Made by a program: the position numbers and the translations under genes. A stretch of DNA of 11,941 bases from CAYUPI01 sp964446585 (GTDB taxonomy: Bacteria > Verrucomicrobiota > Verrucomicrobiia > Limisphaerales > UBA8199). Positions 6,382-11,941 of this stretch are shown here, one piece after another. Position 1 is the first letter of the stretch; each line of letters opens with the position of its first letter. The notes beneath the pieces are model-generated. The model saw nothing but the letters and a program-made list of their open reading frames with translations. It was not told where the DNA came from and searched no databases. The DNA is taken from NCBI GenBank assembly GCA_964446585.1, contig CAYUPI010000102.1, positions 1-11,941 of the forward strand. The letters run 5' to 3'.

Positions 6382-7494
6382 TTGATCAGAGCTGCTTTGA
6401 AACGCCGGAATATTCTGGTCCTGGTCCTGTTGGCGGTGGCCGCAGTCGCTTGGTTGATATGGCGGCTGAATTCTTCCGATGAACCGGTCTATCAGGGAAA
6501 GCCGTTGAGAGCCTGGCTGGACGAAGCTTATCGGACCAGGGACCTGCAATCGGTGACCAATGCCGTCCGCCAAGTGGGAACCAATGCGCTGCCTGTCTTG
6601 TTGAGAATGGTTAAATTCAAGGATGGCTGGTTGGTGCAGCAGATCCAATTTCTCCCGAACTCCCGCGACATGCTCCCTGAGCGTTTGGCGCGGGATTACC
6701 ACACCATGGCAGTGTGGGGATTCAATGCTCTTGGACCGACCGCCAGGCCGGCTGTGCCGGCATTGGTAGCTCTGCTCGATAACCGTGATAATGCTGTCCG
6801 GGCCACCGCTGCCTCGTGCCTTCGTGCTATCGGACCACAAGCACAGGAAAGCGTGCCTATTTGGATCAGGTGCCTAGCCGACCTCGTCCGGCGAGGGGAC
6901 CTCGGCGGTGGAGATGGGGCCGCGCTCGCGGTGAATGCGGCCATGGCCTTAAGCACCTTCGGGCCTGCGGCAAAAGAGGCTATCCCTATCCTGAGCGCAG
7001 TCACCAACGGACCGACATGGTGGGTGGGAAACGCCGCTCAGTTCGCACTGATGCGGATCAAGGGAGATTCTGTGCTCCCACTCATCGACCAACTCTCCCA
7101 TACTACTGACCCAGACGAGTGGTATCATAGGGCCGACCTTGTGAGCGATTTCGGGACCGATGCTGAGCCTGCCATTCCCTTGCTCCTGACTGCCTTGAGG
7201 AGCACCAATGACATGATTTCATGGAGCTCGGCTAACGCCCTGGGCAAGACACACCTGCAGCCCGAGGTTTGTGTTCCCGCGCTCATTCCGTTGCTCAGCT
7301 CCACAAACGCGAACACACGCCGAGCAGCCATCAGGGCTTTGAGCCAGTTTGGAAATGCCGCGACTTCGGCTGTGCCCGCGATTGTTCCCTGCCTCTATGA
7401 CTATAGCTTGATAGTACGCTGGTCCGCGAGCAATGTTCTCAAGAACCTCGGCGCTTTGCCGCGACAATCCCCGCAAGAGGCCAACCGGCCGTAA
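6382..7494 (+). CDS. membrane-anchored HEAT-repeat protein
   Basis: The product has 370 residues. Residues 8-28 form a basic stretch then a hydrophobic segment (L-V-L-V-L-L-A-V-A-A-V-A-W-L-I-W), a signal anchor placing the rest outside the cytoplasmic membrane. A Y-Q-G-K-P-L-x-x-W-L motif follows at 37-46, common in this verrucomicrobial group. From about residue 60 to 355 the protein is an array of roughly 35-residue helical repeats with the HEAT pattern G-P-x-A-x-x-A-V-P-x-L (118-131, 150-162, 194-205, 257-270, 323-336). Such proteins usually act as binding scaffolds; the partner is unknown. The start is TTG at 6382 without a clear Shine-Dalgarno site, chosen because it gives a proper positively charged anchor and no ATG upstream fits. 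The next gene starts 76 bases downstream in the same direction but shares no function with it. Confidence 0.8.
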   Translation: MIRAALKRRNILVLVLLAVAAVAWLIWRLNSSDEPVYQGKPLRAWLDEAYRTRDLQSVTNAVRQVGTNALPVLLRMVKFKDGWLVQQIQFLPNSRDMLPERLARDYHTMAVWGFNALGPTARPAVPALVALLDNRDNAVRATAASCLRAIGPQAQESVPIWIRCLADLVRRGDLGGGDGAALAVNAAMALSTFGPAAKEAIPILSAVTNGPTWWVGNAAQFALMRIKGDSVLPLIDQLSHTTDPDEWYHRADLVSDFGTDAEPAIPLLLTALRSTNDMISWSSANALGKTHLQPEVCVPALIPLLSSTNANTRRAAIRALSQFGNAATSAVPAIVPCLYDYSLIVRWSASNVLKNLGALPRQSPQEANRP

Positions 7495-7570
7495 CCGACA
7501 TGAATTCGTTGAGGTGCGGCCGCTTCCTTCTTGACCCGAATCAGTACGCCGAACATCCTCCAGACTGCGC

Positions 7571-8536
7571 ATGACAATCTCGAACTGTCGTTTTTCTACG
7601 ATTCTGCTGACTTGCTTCGTTATCATCGGCCAATGGCGACTTGAAGCAGCCACCCACAAGGCCAGCTCATCGGCCTCGTCGGCCCAGCCGACACACAAGA
7701 ACACTATCGCGCGCAGCCCCTACCTTGGCGCGATCGTCGTGGACGCTGCGAGCGGCAAGGTGTTGTTCGAAGAACAGGCCGACGCCAGGGGCTACCCGGC
7801 CAGTGTTCTGAAGCTGATGGACCTCTTGATTATCCTGGAAAAAGTCGAGCGTAAGCAGCTCTCGTTGCAAGACCCGGTGCCGGTCAGCGCGCGCGCCTCG
7901 CATACGGGCGGCTCGCGAGTGTGGCTGGCGGAAAAGGAAACCTTCACCTTGGATGAAATGTTGTATGCGCTGATGGTCCAATCGGCCAACGACGCCGCCA
8001 TCGCACTGGCCGAAAAGGTCGCCGGCAGCGCCGACGCCTTCGTGGAACTGATGAACCGCAAGGCCAGGGAATTGGGCATGAACAACACCGTCTTTCACTC
8101 CGTGCACGGCTTGCCTCCGGGACGTGGGCAGGAGCATGACGTGACGACCGCGCGAGACCTGTCGATTCTTTGCCGCGAATTGCTCTCCAAGCATCCGGAC
8201 ACGTTGCGCTACACCTCGACGCGCGAGCGGCCGTTTCGCAGCAATGTCCCCAATAAGACCGTCATCATGCGGACCCACAACCATCTGCTCGGCCACGTCG
8301 AAGGCTGCGACGGCCTCAAGACCGGCTACATCGCGCAAGCGGGCTTTTCCATCGCTGTGACCGCTTCGCGCCATGGTCAGCGGATTGTTGCGGTCGTGCT
8401 GGACAGCACGGACCTTAAGACACGCGACGCGAAGGCGAAGGAATTGCTGGCGAAAGGTTACGCTGCGCTAGAACCCGGCGCGACCTCCGCAGCACCCGCC
8501 TCCCAGGCGTTCAAGGGGAATTCGACGAAGAGATGA
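7571..8536 (+). CDS. D-alanyl-D-alanine carboxypeptidase (PBP5/DacF type, serine)
   Basis: This 321-residue enzyme is predicted to remove the terminal D-alanine from peptidoglycan pentapeptides and so limit cross-linking. The three penicillin-binding motifs are all present and correctly spaced: S78-V-L-K81 (nucleophile and base), S138-A-N140, and K250-T-G252. Residues 1-27 look like a signal peptide with a hydrophobic core (I-L-L-T-C-F-V-I-I-G) ending in A-A-T, so it works in the periplasm. The usual PBP5 C-terminal beta domain and amphipathic membrane anchor are absent: after the peptidase domain, near residue 290, only a short Ala/Ser-rich tail remains, so it may be soluble. Total length is shorter than DacA of E. 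coli (about 400). The ATG at 7571 is supported by the signal peptide; no good ribosome site is seen. The gene could be dacF-like, but I give no symbol. Confidence 0.9.
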   Translation: MTISNCRFSTILLTCFVIIGQWRLEAATHKASSSASSAQPTHKNTIARSPYLGAIVVDAASGKVLFEEQADARGYPASVLKLMDLLIILEKVERKQLSLQDPVPVSARASHTGGSRVWLAEKETFTLDEMLYALMVQSANDAAIALAEKVAGSADAFVELMNRKARELGMNNTVFHSVHGLPPGRGQEHDVTTARDLSILCRELLSKHPDTLRYTSTRERPFRSNVPNKTVIMRTHNHLLGHVEGCDGLKTGYIAQAGFSIAVTASRHGQRIVAVVLDSTDLKTRDAKAKELLAKGYAALEPGATSAAPASQAFKGNSTKR

Positions 8537-8576
8537 GGGTCGCCCGTGGCAACGCGCCCATCGTCGCCGCGCGGCT

Positions 8577-8581
8577 GGAGG
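8577..8581 (+). promoter_or_regulatory. Shine-Dalgarno site of the metalloprotease gene
   Basis: GGAGG lies seven bases before the ATG at 8589. It fixes the start of the following gene, which lies only 52 bases after the carboxypeptidase stop. Confidence 0.75.
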
Positions 8582-8588
8582 TAAGTTC

Positions 8589-9707
8589 ATGCGGGTGAAT
8601 CTGATTGGTCGCAGCTTTGGCCGGAGGGCCGATCCAGGTTGGACCATTCTTTTTTCCATGCTGGTAATGGGCGCCCTCTCGGCGCGGGGGAAGGACTTCG
8701 TGCGCAAAGTGGATCTCAGCCTCGCGCCGGAGATGAAGGAACTGGCTGGACGCGCCCGCCAACTCGGCAACGAAATGTATCCAAAAGCTCTAGGCCTCCT
8801 AACGGATGAACCCGGCAAACTGCCCCGACAGTTCGATATCGTTTTCAAACAGCGGCTCAGCTCTCGGGAGTTTCGCGGTACCGGAACGCTGCCGGGCTGT
8901 GTAGGAGGATGGAGGGGAACGACAATTTATCTCGACGCTCAGTGGTTCGCCTTAAATCCCACTAATTTTGATTCCATCTTTATCCATGAAATGGCGCATG
9001 TGGCTCAACAGTATCCCCGGAAGGCGCCCTCGCACTGGCAAGAAGGCATCGCGGATTACGTCAGCGCCAAGTTACTGTGCACGAACGAATCACACTGCGC
9101 GGAATGTTCTAACATATCCCCGCATTACCGATCAGGATATTCCTGCGCAGCCGCTTTCTTGTTATACGTGGAGCAAACCCATAACTCGAACGTCGTGAGA
9201 CAACTGCAAAGTGCGCTTCGCCGCGGTTCCTACAATGATGCGTTTTTCACCAAAGCCACGGGAAGAACTCTGGACCAACTGTGGGACGAATTTAAAACAA
9301 CGCCTGCCTACAAACCCTCTGCCGATGAAGCGATTAAATTCTATAAATCACTCGGCTACACGAACGGAGCTACGCTCAAGCAACTGCGAGCCCGCTTCAA
9401 GCAGCAGCCAGGCGGTGCACTTACGCTGGAGGCTCAAGAGTTCTTAAGCGGGTTGGGATTTAAGCGCCAATTACCTGGTTTCAGAAAAGGGGAAAGCGGG
9501 CCTTCAACAATCCGTGTTGTGATGCCGAAGGAAACCAAGCCGGATGTGTATCCGGTGTCCAGGACATTTGATTCCAGCATCGAAGGGAAAGAAACCGTGT
9601 ACCATTACGTTGTTGTCCGCGCGTCCAGGCATAGCGCTTGGAAATTGCAGAGAGCTTGGCGAACCGACCCCGAGGGGCGCCTCATCGAGGAGTTTGCGAT
9701 TCCGTGA
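8589..9707 (+). CDS. basic secretory protein family zinc metallopeptidase
   Basis: The product has 372 residues. Residues about 18-33 form the hydrophobic core of a signal peptide, with A-L-S-A-R-G as a likely cleavage area, so it is probably exported. Residues about 80-285 match the basic secretory protein family (peptidase of plants and bacteria): an I-Y-L-D strand, zinc-binding H133-E-M-A-H137, then W-Q-E152-G-I-A-D-Y at 150-157 supplying the third ligand, and a region with C164, C170, C173 and C186 that could form disulfides. The helical part that follows includes T-G-R-T-L-D-Q-L-W-D-E-F near 244-256, a typical end of this domain. Residues 300-372 are an additional module ending in A-W-R-T-D-P-E-G-R-L-I-E-E-F, a tail I know from other verrucomicrobial secreted proteins. 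Catalytic residues are complete; the substrate is unknown. The gene lies 52 bases after the carboxypeptidase, so the two may be co-transcribed. Confidence 0.8.
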   Translation: MRVNLIGRSFGRRADPGWTILFSMLVMGALSARGKDFVRKVDLSLAPEMKELAGRARQLGNEMYPKALGLLTDEPGKLPRQFDIVFKQRLSSREFRGTGTLPGCVGGWRGTTIYLDAQWFALNPTNFDSIFIHEMAHVAQQYPRKAPSHWQEGIADYVSAKLLCTNESHCAECSNISPHYRSGYSCAAAFLLYVEQTHNSNVVRQLQSALRRGSYNDAFFTKATGRTLDQLWDEFKTTPAYKPSADEAIKFYKSLGYTNGATLKQLRARFKQQPGGALTLEAQEFLSGLGFKRQLPGFRKGESGPSTIRVVMPKETKPDVYPVSRTFDSSIEGKETVYHYVVVRASRHSAWKLQRAWRTDPEGRLIEEFAIP

Positions 9708-9810
9708 GCCGAAATGACCAGTGGCAAAGCAACGAGCGAAGAATTGGCTGTCCGCAGATTGCCTCCCTGCGGCGTGGTATCCAGAAACCTGATAGTCGCA
9801 GACAAGGCCC
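9708..9810. other. short intergenic tail where the missing half of the nucleotidyltransferase should lie
   Basis: Between the metalloprotease stop and the truncated nucleotidyltransferase I find no continuation of that protein in any of the three minus frames. A plus-strand ATG at 9715 opens a 54-codon frame with no resemblance to anything I know. The region is convergent (plus gene from the left, minus gene from the right), yet I see no clear hairpin plus T-run. Confidence 0.4.
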
Positions 9811-10125
9811 CTAATCGCCATTTGTTGGGCGAGTTGCCAAAAATCTTTTCGTCGCACTTGCGTCCCGGCGCACGATAGCCCGGTGGAAGGTTTCCTGTGG
9901 TTTTCCCAACTCTACAGTGACTCCCGCGGTGCGAAGAGCGCCGACATCGACTTCAACGGATTTTGCCAGGCTCTCGGTAGTATCATGGAACACGTCCAAG
10001 TCGCGCGAAGCTCGGGGAGAATCAGGGGCTTGATGGAGCACGGTGGCTCCGCCGAGATAACTGTCGGGATTGCGATGTGCCGCAATGACCCGCAGGACTT
10101 CGGCCTCGAAGGCCCCTATTGGCAT
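9811..10125 (-). CDS. truncated nucleotidyltransferase-like protein (AbiEii-like), probable remnant
   Basis: The product has 104 residues. Its N-terminal part, residues 4-93, resembles nucleotidyltransferases of the AbiEii kind: a helix A-F-E-A-E-V-L-R-V-I-A-A-H-R-N, then G-G-A-T-V-L-H (25-31) and R-A-S-R-D-L-D (38-44) forming the G-G...D-x-D-like signature with D42 and D44. The similarity ends abruptly at A-T-K (91-93), after which T-R-P-T-N-G-D and a stop follow. Related full proteins are about 200 residues or more, so the C-terminal half is lost and activity is doubtful. Its ATG overlaps the TAG of the upstream small gene by ten bases (10116-10125), so the two formed a coupled cassette. 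Likely former function: toxin of a toxin-antitoxin or abortive-infection pair. Confidence 0.6.
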   Translation of the reverse strand: MPIGAFEAEVLRVIAAHRNPDSYLGGATVLHQAPDSPRASRDLDVFHDTTESLAKSVEVDVGALRTAGVTVELGKPQETFHRAIVRRDASATKRFLATRPTNGD

Positions 10126-10316
10126 AGCTTGGCAGCGATCTCATAGCCTTTATGACCACCGTGTAACCGCAGCCCTCGGATGATCAGCGGAATGGTCGCT
10201 TCGGTAATCTCCGCGTGCTCGTTCCAGGACCAAAAACACTGCGCAGAAAACTCTTTAAACGCCATGCGGGCTAAATCCAGGCGCCGCGCTCGTTTGCTCT
10301 CTTCCGTCTCGTCCAT
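10116..10316 (-). CDS. small protein upstream of the truncated nucleotidyltransferase
   Basis: The 66-residue product starts at an ATG with a weak upstream context and no clear ribosome site. It has a charged N-terminus (D-E-T-E-E-S-K-R-A-R-R), then C-F-W-S-W at 28-32, a T-E-A-x-I-P-L-I-I-R-G-L-R segment and a final H-G-G-H-K-G-Y-E-I-A-A-K-L-C. I recognise this pattern as a small protein repeatedly found directly in front of nucleotidyltransferase genes of the neighbouring kind (recollection). It probably is the partner, possibly the antitoxin. It begins 50 bases after the stop of the sugar isomerase gene, so it could be read through from that operon. Confidence 0.65.
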   Translation of the reverse strand: MDETEESKRARRLDLARMAFKEFSAQCFWSWNEHAEITEATIPLIIRGLRLHGGHKGYEIAAKLCQ

Positions 10317-10366
10317 GGAGCAAGCCTACCAGCCCTCGAGGTTGCCCGCAACCTTCCGCCGCCGTG

Positions 10367-11332
10367 TCATCGGAGCCCCTGGTTCGGCGCTTTGGACCGC
10401 GTCGCCCTTGCCCCCGGCCCAATTCCCACGCTCTGGTGACGAACTGGACGATCGGTCTTGATTTCCTGGATCAGTTTCTCTAGGCGCCGGCCATACTCGA
10501 CATAGTTCTGCTGCATGGCCTCCTCGTTGCTGGCTTTGGATTGCGAGTCGTGAAACACGACGACCATGTGCGGTTCAATCGAAATGCCAGCGTCGTATCC
10601 GCGCGCGAGGGCATCCTTGAGAATGTCGCGCACGCGGCCCTGGCCTTCACCGGGCCAATTGTAGTCCGCGTCGTTTTTGGCCGGGTTCCAGGTGGCGTCT
10701 TTGACGTGGATGTGGGCAACGTGGTCGCGCACATGCTCCCAGAATTCCCAGGCGTCCTGCCGCGGCCAGGGCTTGGGCTTTGAGCGGTCGGGATTCAGGA
10801 CCGGGTTGGCGGTGTCAAAAACCCATTTCAGTCCGGGACACTTATCGAGCAATTCCAACCCGTGCTTCCAGCTCATGCCGCCGTAGTTCATGCAATTCTC
10901 GTGCACCGGTTGCAGACCGGCGTCGATAAACATGTTCGTGACGTCTTTGACGCGGCGGAAAACTTCAGCTGGGATTTTGTAATCGTCGTCGCCCGGCTTG
11001 AAGCTCATGATGCGGATAAATTTGGCGCCGACTCGTTTCATGCGCGGAATCGAGCGTTTCATTTCTGCGAGCGTGATGTCGAACGGATCCTCCACCTTCT
11101 TGGACCAGTTCATGATCGTAGAGCCGAAGCAGTAGGCGCCCACGCCGGCAGCCTCCAGCTTCTTCACGGCCTGGTCGAAGGCCGGGTCGGGGATGTCGTG
11201 GAAATTGGCTTTGGGGTAACCGGGCACCTCGACGCCGCGAGGTTCGAGTTGGTTCCAGCCGAGCTCCTGCGTGGCAAGGATCTGGCCGTCGATCGTGTTG
11301 GCGCCTTCATCGCCTATTCCCATCAGAATCAT
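10367..11332 (-). CDS. sugar phosphate isomerase/epimerase-like TIM-barrel protein (IolE-like)
   Basis: The 321-residue product belongs to the xylose-isomerase-like TIM-barrel superfamily (sugar phosphate isomerase/epimerase, inosose dehydratase and relatives). The metal site is visible: E145 in P-V-H-E-N-C, D173 in W-V-F-D-T-A-N, H208 in H-I-H-V-K-D, and E253 in S-I-E-P-H. The rest follows the barrel order, starting with a G-x-x-x-I-E/L-E-P-R-like strand and R-I-M-S-F. Exact substrate cannot be read; a role in converting a sugar or cyclitol is typical. The start ATG at 11330-11332 lies only six bases after the TAG of the oxidoreductase gene, so the two are an operon. Residues 293-321 are a basic, low-structure tail not usual for the family, possibly an extension after loss of the normal stop. 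No signal peptide is seen, although many relatives are exported. Confidence 0.85.
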   Translation of the reverse strand: MILMGIGDEGANTIDGQILATQELGWNQLEPRGVEVPGYPKANFHDIPDPAFDQAVKKLEAAGVGAYCFGSTIMNWSKKVEDPFDITLAEMKRSIPRMKRVGAKFIRIMSFKPGDDDYKIPAEVFRRVKDVTNMFIDAGLQPVHENCMNYGGMSWKHGLELLDKCPGLKWVFDTANPVLNPDRSKPKPWPRQDAWEFWEHVRDHVAHIHVKDATWNPAKNDADYNWPGEGQGRVRDILKDALARGYDAGISIEPHMVVVFHDSQSKASNEEAMQQNYVEYGRRLEKLIQEIKTDRPVRHQSVGIGPGARATRSKAPNQGLR

Positions 11333-11338
11333 ATTTCG

Positions 11339-11941
11339 CTAGCGATTGAACGACTTAGTGAAATCTTCGTTGGCGATTTCGACCACTTTCTTTTCCAATC
11401 TCGATTCGGCGATGAGCTGGTTCAGCTTCTTCTCATAGGCGGTGCTGTCCATCGGCAGTTGAACCGCTTGGCCGATTAGCGAGGAATAAAGCATGACGTT
11501 CGCCAGTTCGACAGAATGAATGCCCTCGGCGCCGGGCGCGATGAGTGGTTCGCCGTCGAGGATCGCATTGACAAAGTTCTGCATCAGCATCGCGTGCGGA
11601 TTGGGCGCGTTGTCGAACGGGACGTCCGCGTGTGAAACCTCCGGCTTGGCGAAACCGACTTTGGCAGTCTGGCTGAACTGGATCATGTCGGTCTCGTTGC
11701 GCGTGAAGGCCAGTTTGTCGCGCTCGAGCACGAGCTTGCCTCGCGAGCCGGCGATTTCAAACCGGTTCGTGCCCGGGGCCTCGCCGGTGGACGCGACGAA
11801 CGTGCCTGTGGCGCCGTTGGGATATTCGAGGTAGGCCGAAACGTTGTCTTCGACTTCAATCTGATGAAAGCGGCCGAGCTGGCAAAAGCCGCGCACGCTG
11901 GCGGGCATGCCGAGGAGCCATTGCATCACGTCCAGGTTGTG
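11339..11941 (-). CDS. Gfo/Idh/MocA family oxidoreductase, C-terminal part (cut by window edge)
   Basis: The last 200 residues of this protein are in the window and the N-terminal NAD(P)-binding domain lies beyond 11941. The piece opens with H-N-L-D-V-M-Q-W-L-L-G-M-P, where His plus Asp belong to the family's H-x-x-D-like catalytic stretch. It then shows the usual C-terminal beta sheet: E-V-E-D-N-V-S-A-Y-L-E-Y-P-N-G, G-T-N-R-F-E-I-A-G-S-R-G-K-L-V-L, and the final helix with N-F-V-N-A-I-L-D-G-E-P-L-I-A and H-S-V-E-L-A-N. These enzymes oxidise sugars or cyclitols with NAD(P); the paired isomerase/epimerase-like gene downstream fits a catabolic step on such a substrate. The end at a TAG (11339-11341) is clear. 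Confidence 0.9.
   Translation of the reverse strand, partial: HNLDVMQWLLGMPASVRGFCQLGRFHQIEVEDNVSAYLEYPNGATGTFVASTGEAPGTNRFEIAGSRGKLVLERDKLAFTRNETDMIQFSQTAKVGFAKPEVSHADVPFDNAPNPHAMLMQNFVNAILDGEPLIAPGAEGIHSVELANVMLYSSLIGQAVQLPMDSTAYEKKLNQLIAESRLEKKVVEIANEDFTKSFNR

Noticed and set aside
7667..8374. 235-residue minus-strand frame
   Set aside because: It lies wholly antisense to the carboxypeptidase, whose three catalytic motifs are intact.
9715..9879. 54-codon plus-strand frame just after the metalloprotease
   Set aside because: No ribosome site, no recognisable similarity, and it overlaps the minus-strand nucleotidyltransferase remnant.
10862..11479. 205-residue plus-strand frame
   Set aside because: It is antisense to the oxidoreductase and isomerase genes and spans their junction, so it is a shadow.

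Overview
The window looks like a piece of a Verrucomicrobiota chromosome, perhaps near Pedosphaera/Limisphaerales. This is inference from gene content, not from any phylogenetic marker: a membrane-anchored HEAT-repeat protein, a DUF-type HTH/WYL regulator of a lineage-expanded kind, a basic-secretory-protein metalloprotease, a Gfo/Idh/MocA oxidoreductase next to a xylose-isomerase-like TIM-barrel protein, and intergenic stretches full of short pyrimidine-rich repeats.

Layout. (1) Positions 1-354 hold no convincing gene; 176-304 is built of degenerate 7-base repeats. (2) Positions 355-5306, all on the minus strand, form an accessory, defence-like block. It starts at the right with a 1211-residue protein joining a phospholipase-D-type nuclease, a SNF2-type helicase and a C-terminal DUF4926 domain. 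A DUF6883 gene follows with a 4-base ATGA overlap. About 320 bases further on come a DUF6932-type nucleotidyltransferase and a small coiled-coil partner, again joined by an ATGA overlap. (3) At 5547, divergent from the helicase, lies the HTH half of a WYL-type regulator that has decayed through frameshifts. (4) Positions 6009-6381 are intergenic, with period-8 pyrimidine-rich repeats and then a 10-base tandem repeat. (5) Positions 6382-9707 on the plus strand look like normal envelope and secretion genes: a HEAT-repeat protein, a D-alanyl-D-alanine carboxypeptidase and a basic secretory family metalloprotease. (6) Positions 9811-10316 on the minus strand carry a small protein and a truncated nucleotidyltransferase with overlapping genes, resembling a toxin-antitoxin or abortive-infection remnant. 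(7) Positions 10367-11941 on the minus strand carry a sugar isomerase/epimerase-like gene and the C-terminal part of a Gfo/Idh/MocA oxidoreductase, 6 bases apart and probably one sugar or cyclitol operon.

The most interesting part is 1330-5306. DUF4926 and DUF6883 usually occur as a pair of small neighbouring genes (from memory of the families). Here DUF4926 is fused to the tail of a nuclease-helicase and DUF6883 is translationally coupled to it, which suggests a compact two-gene nucleic-acid-targeting system. Its function is not established from the sequence alone. The accessory block is bracketed on both sides by short-period repeat DNA.
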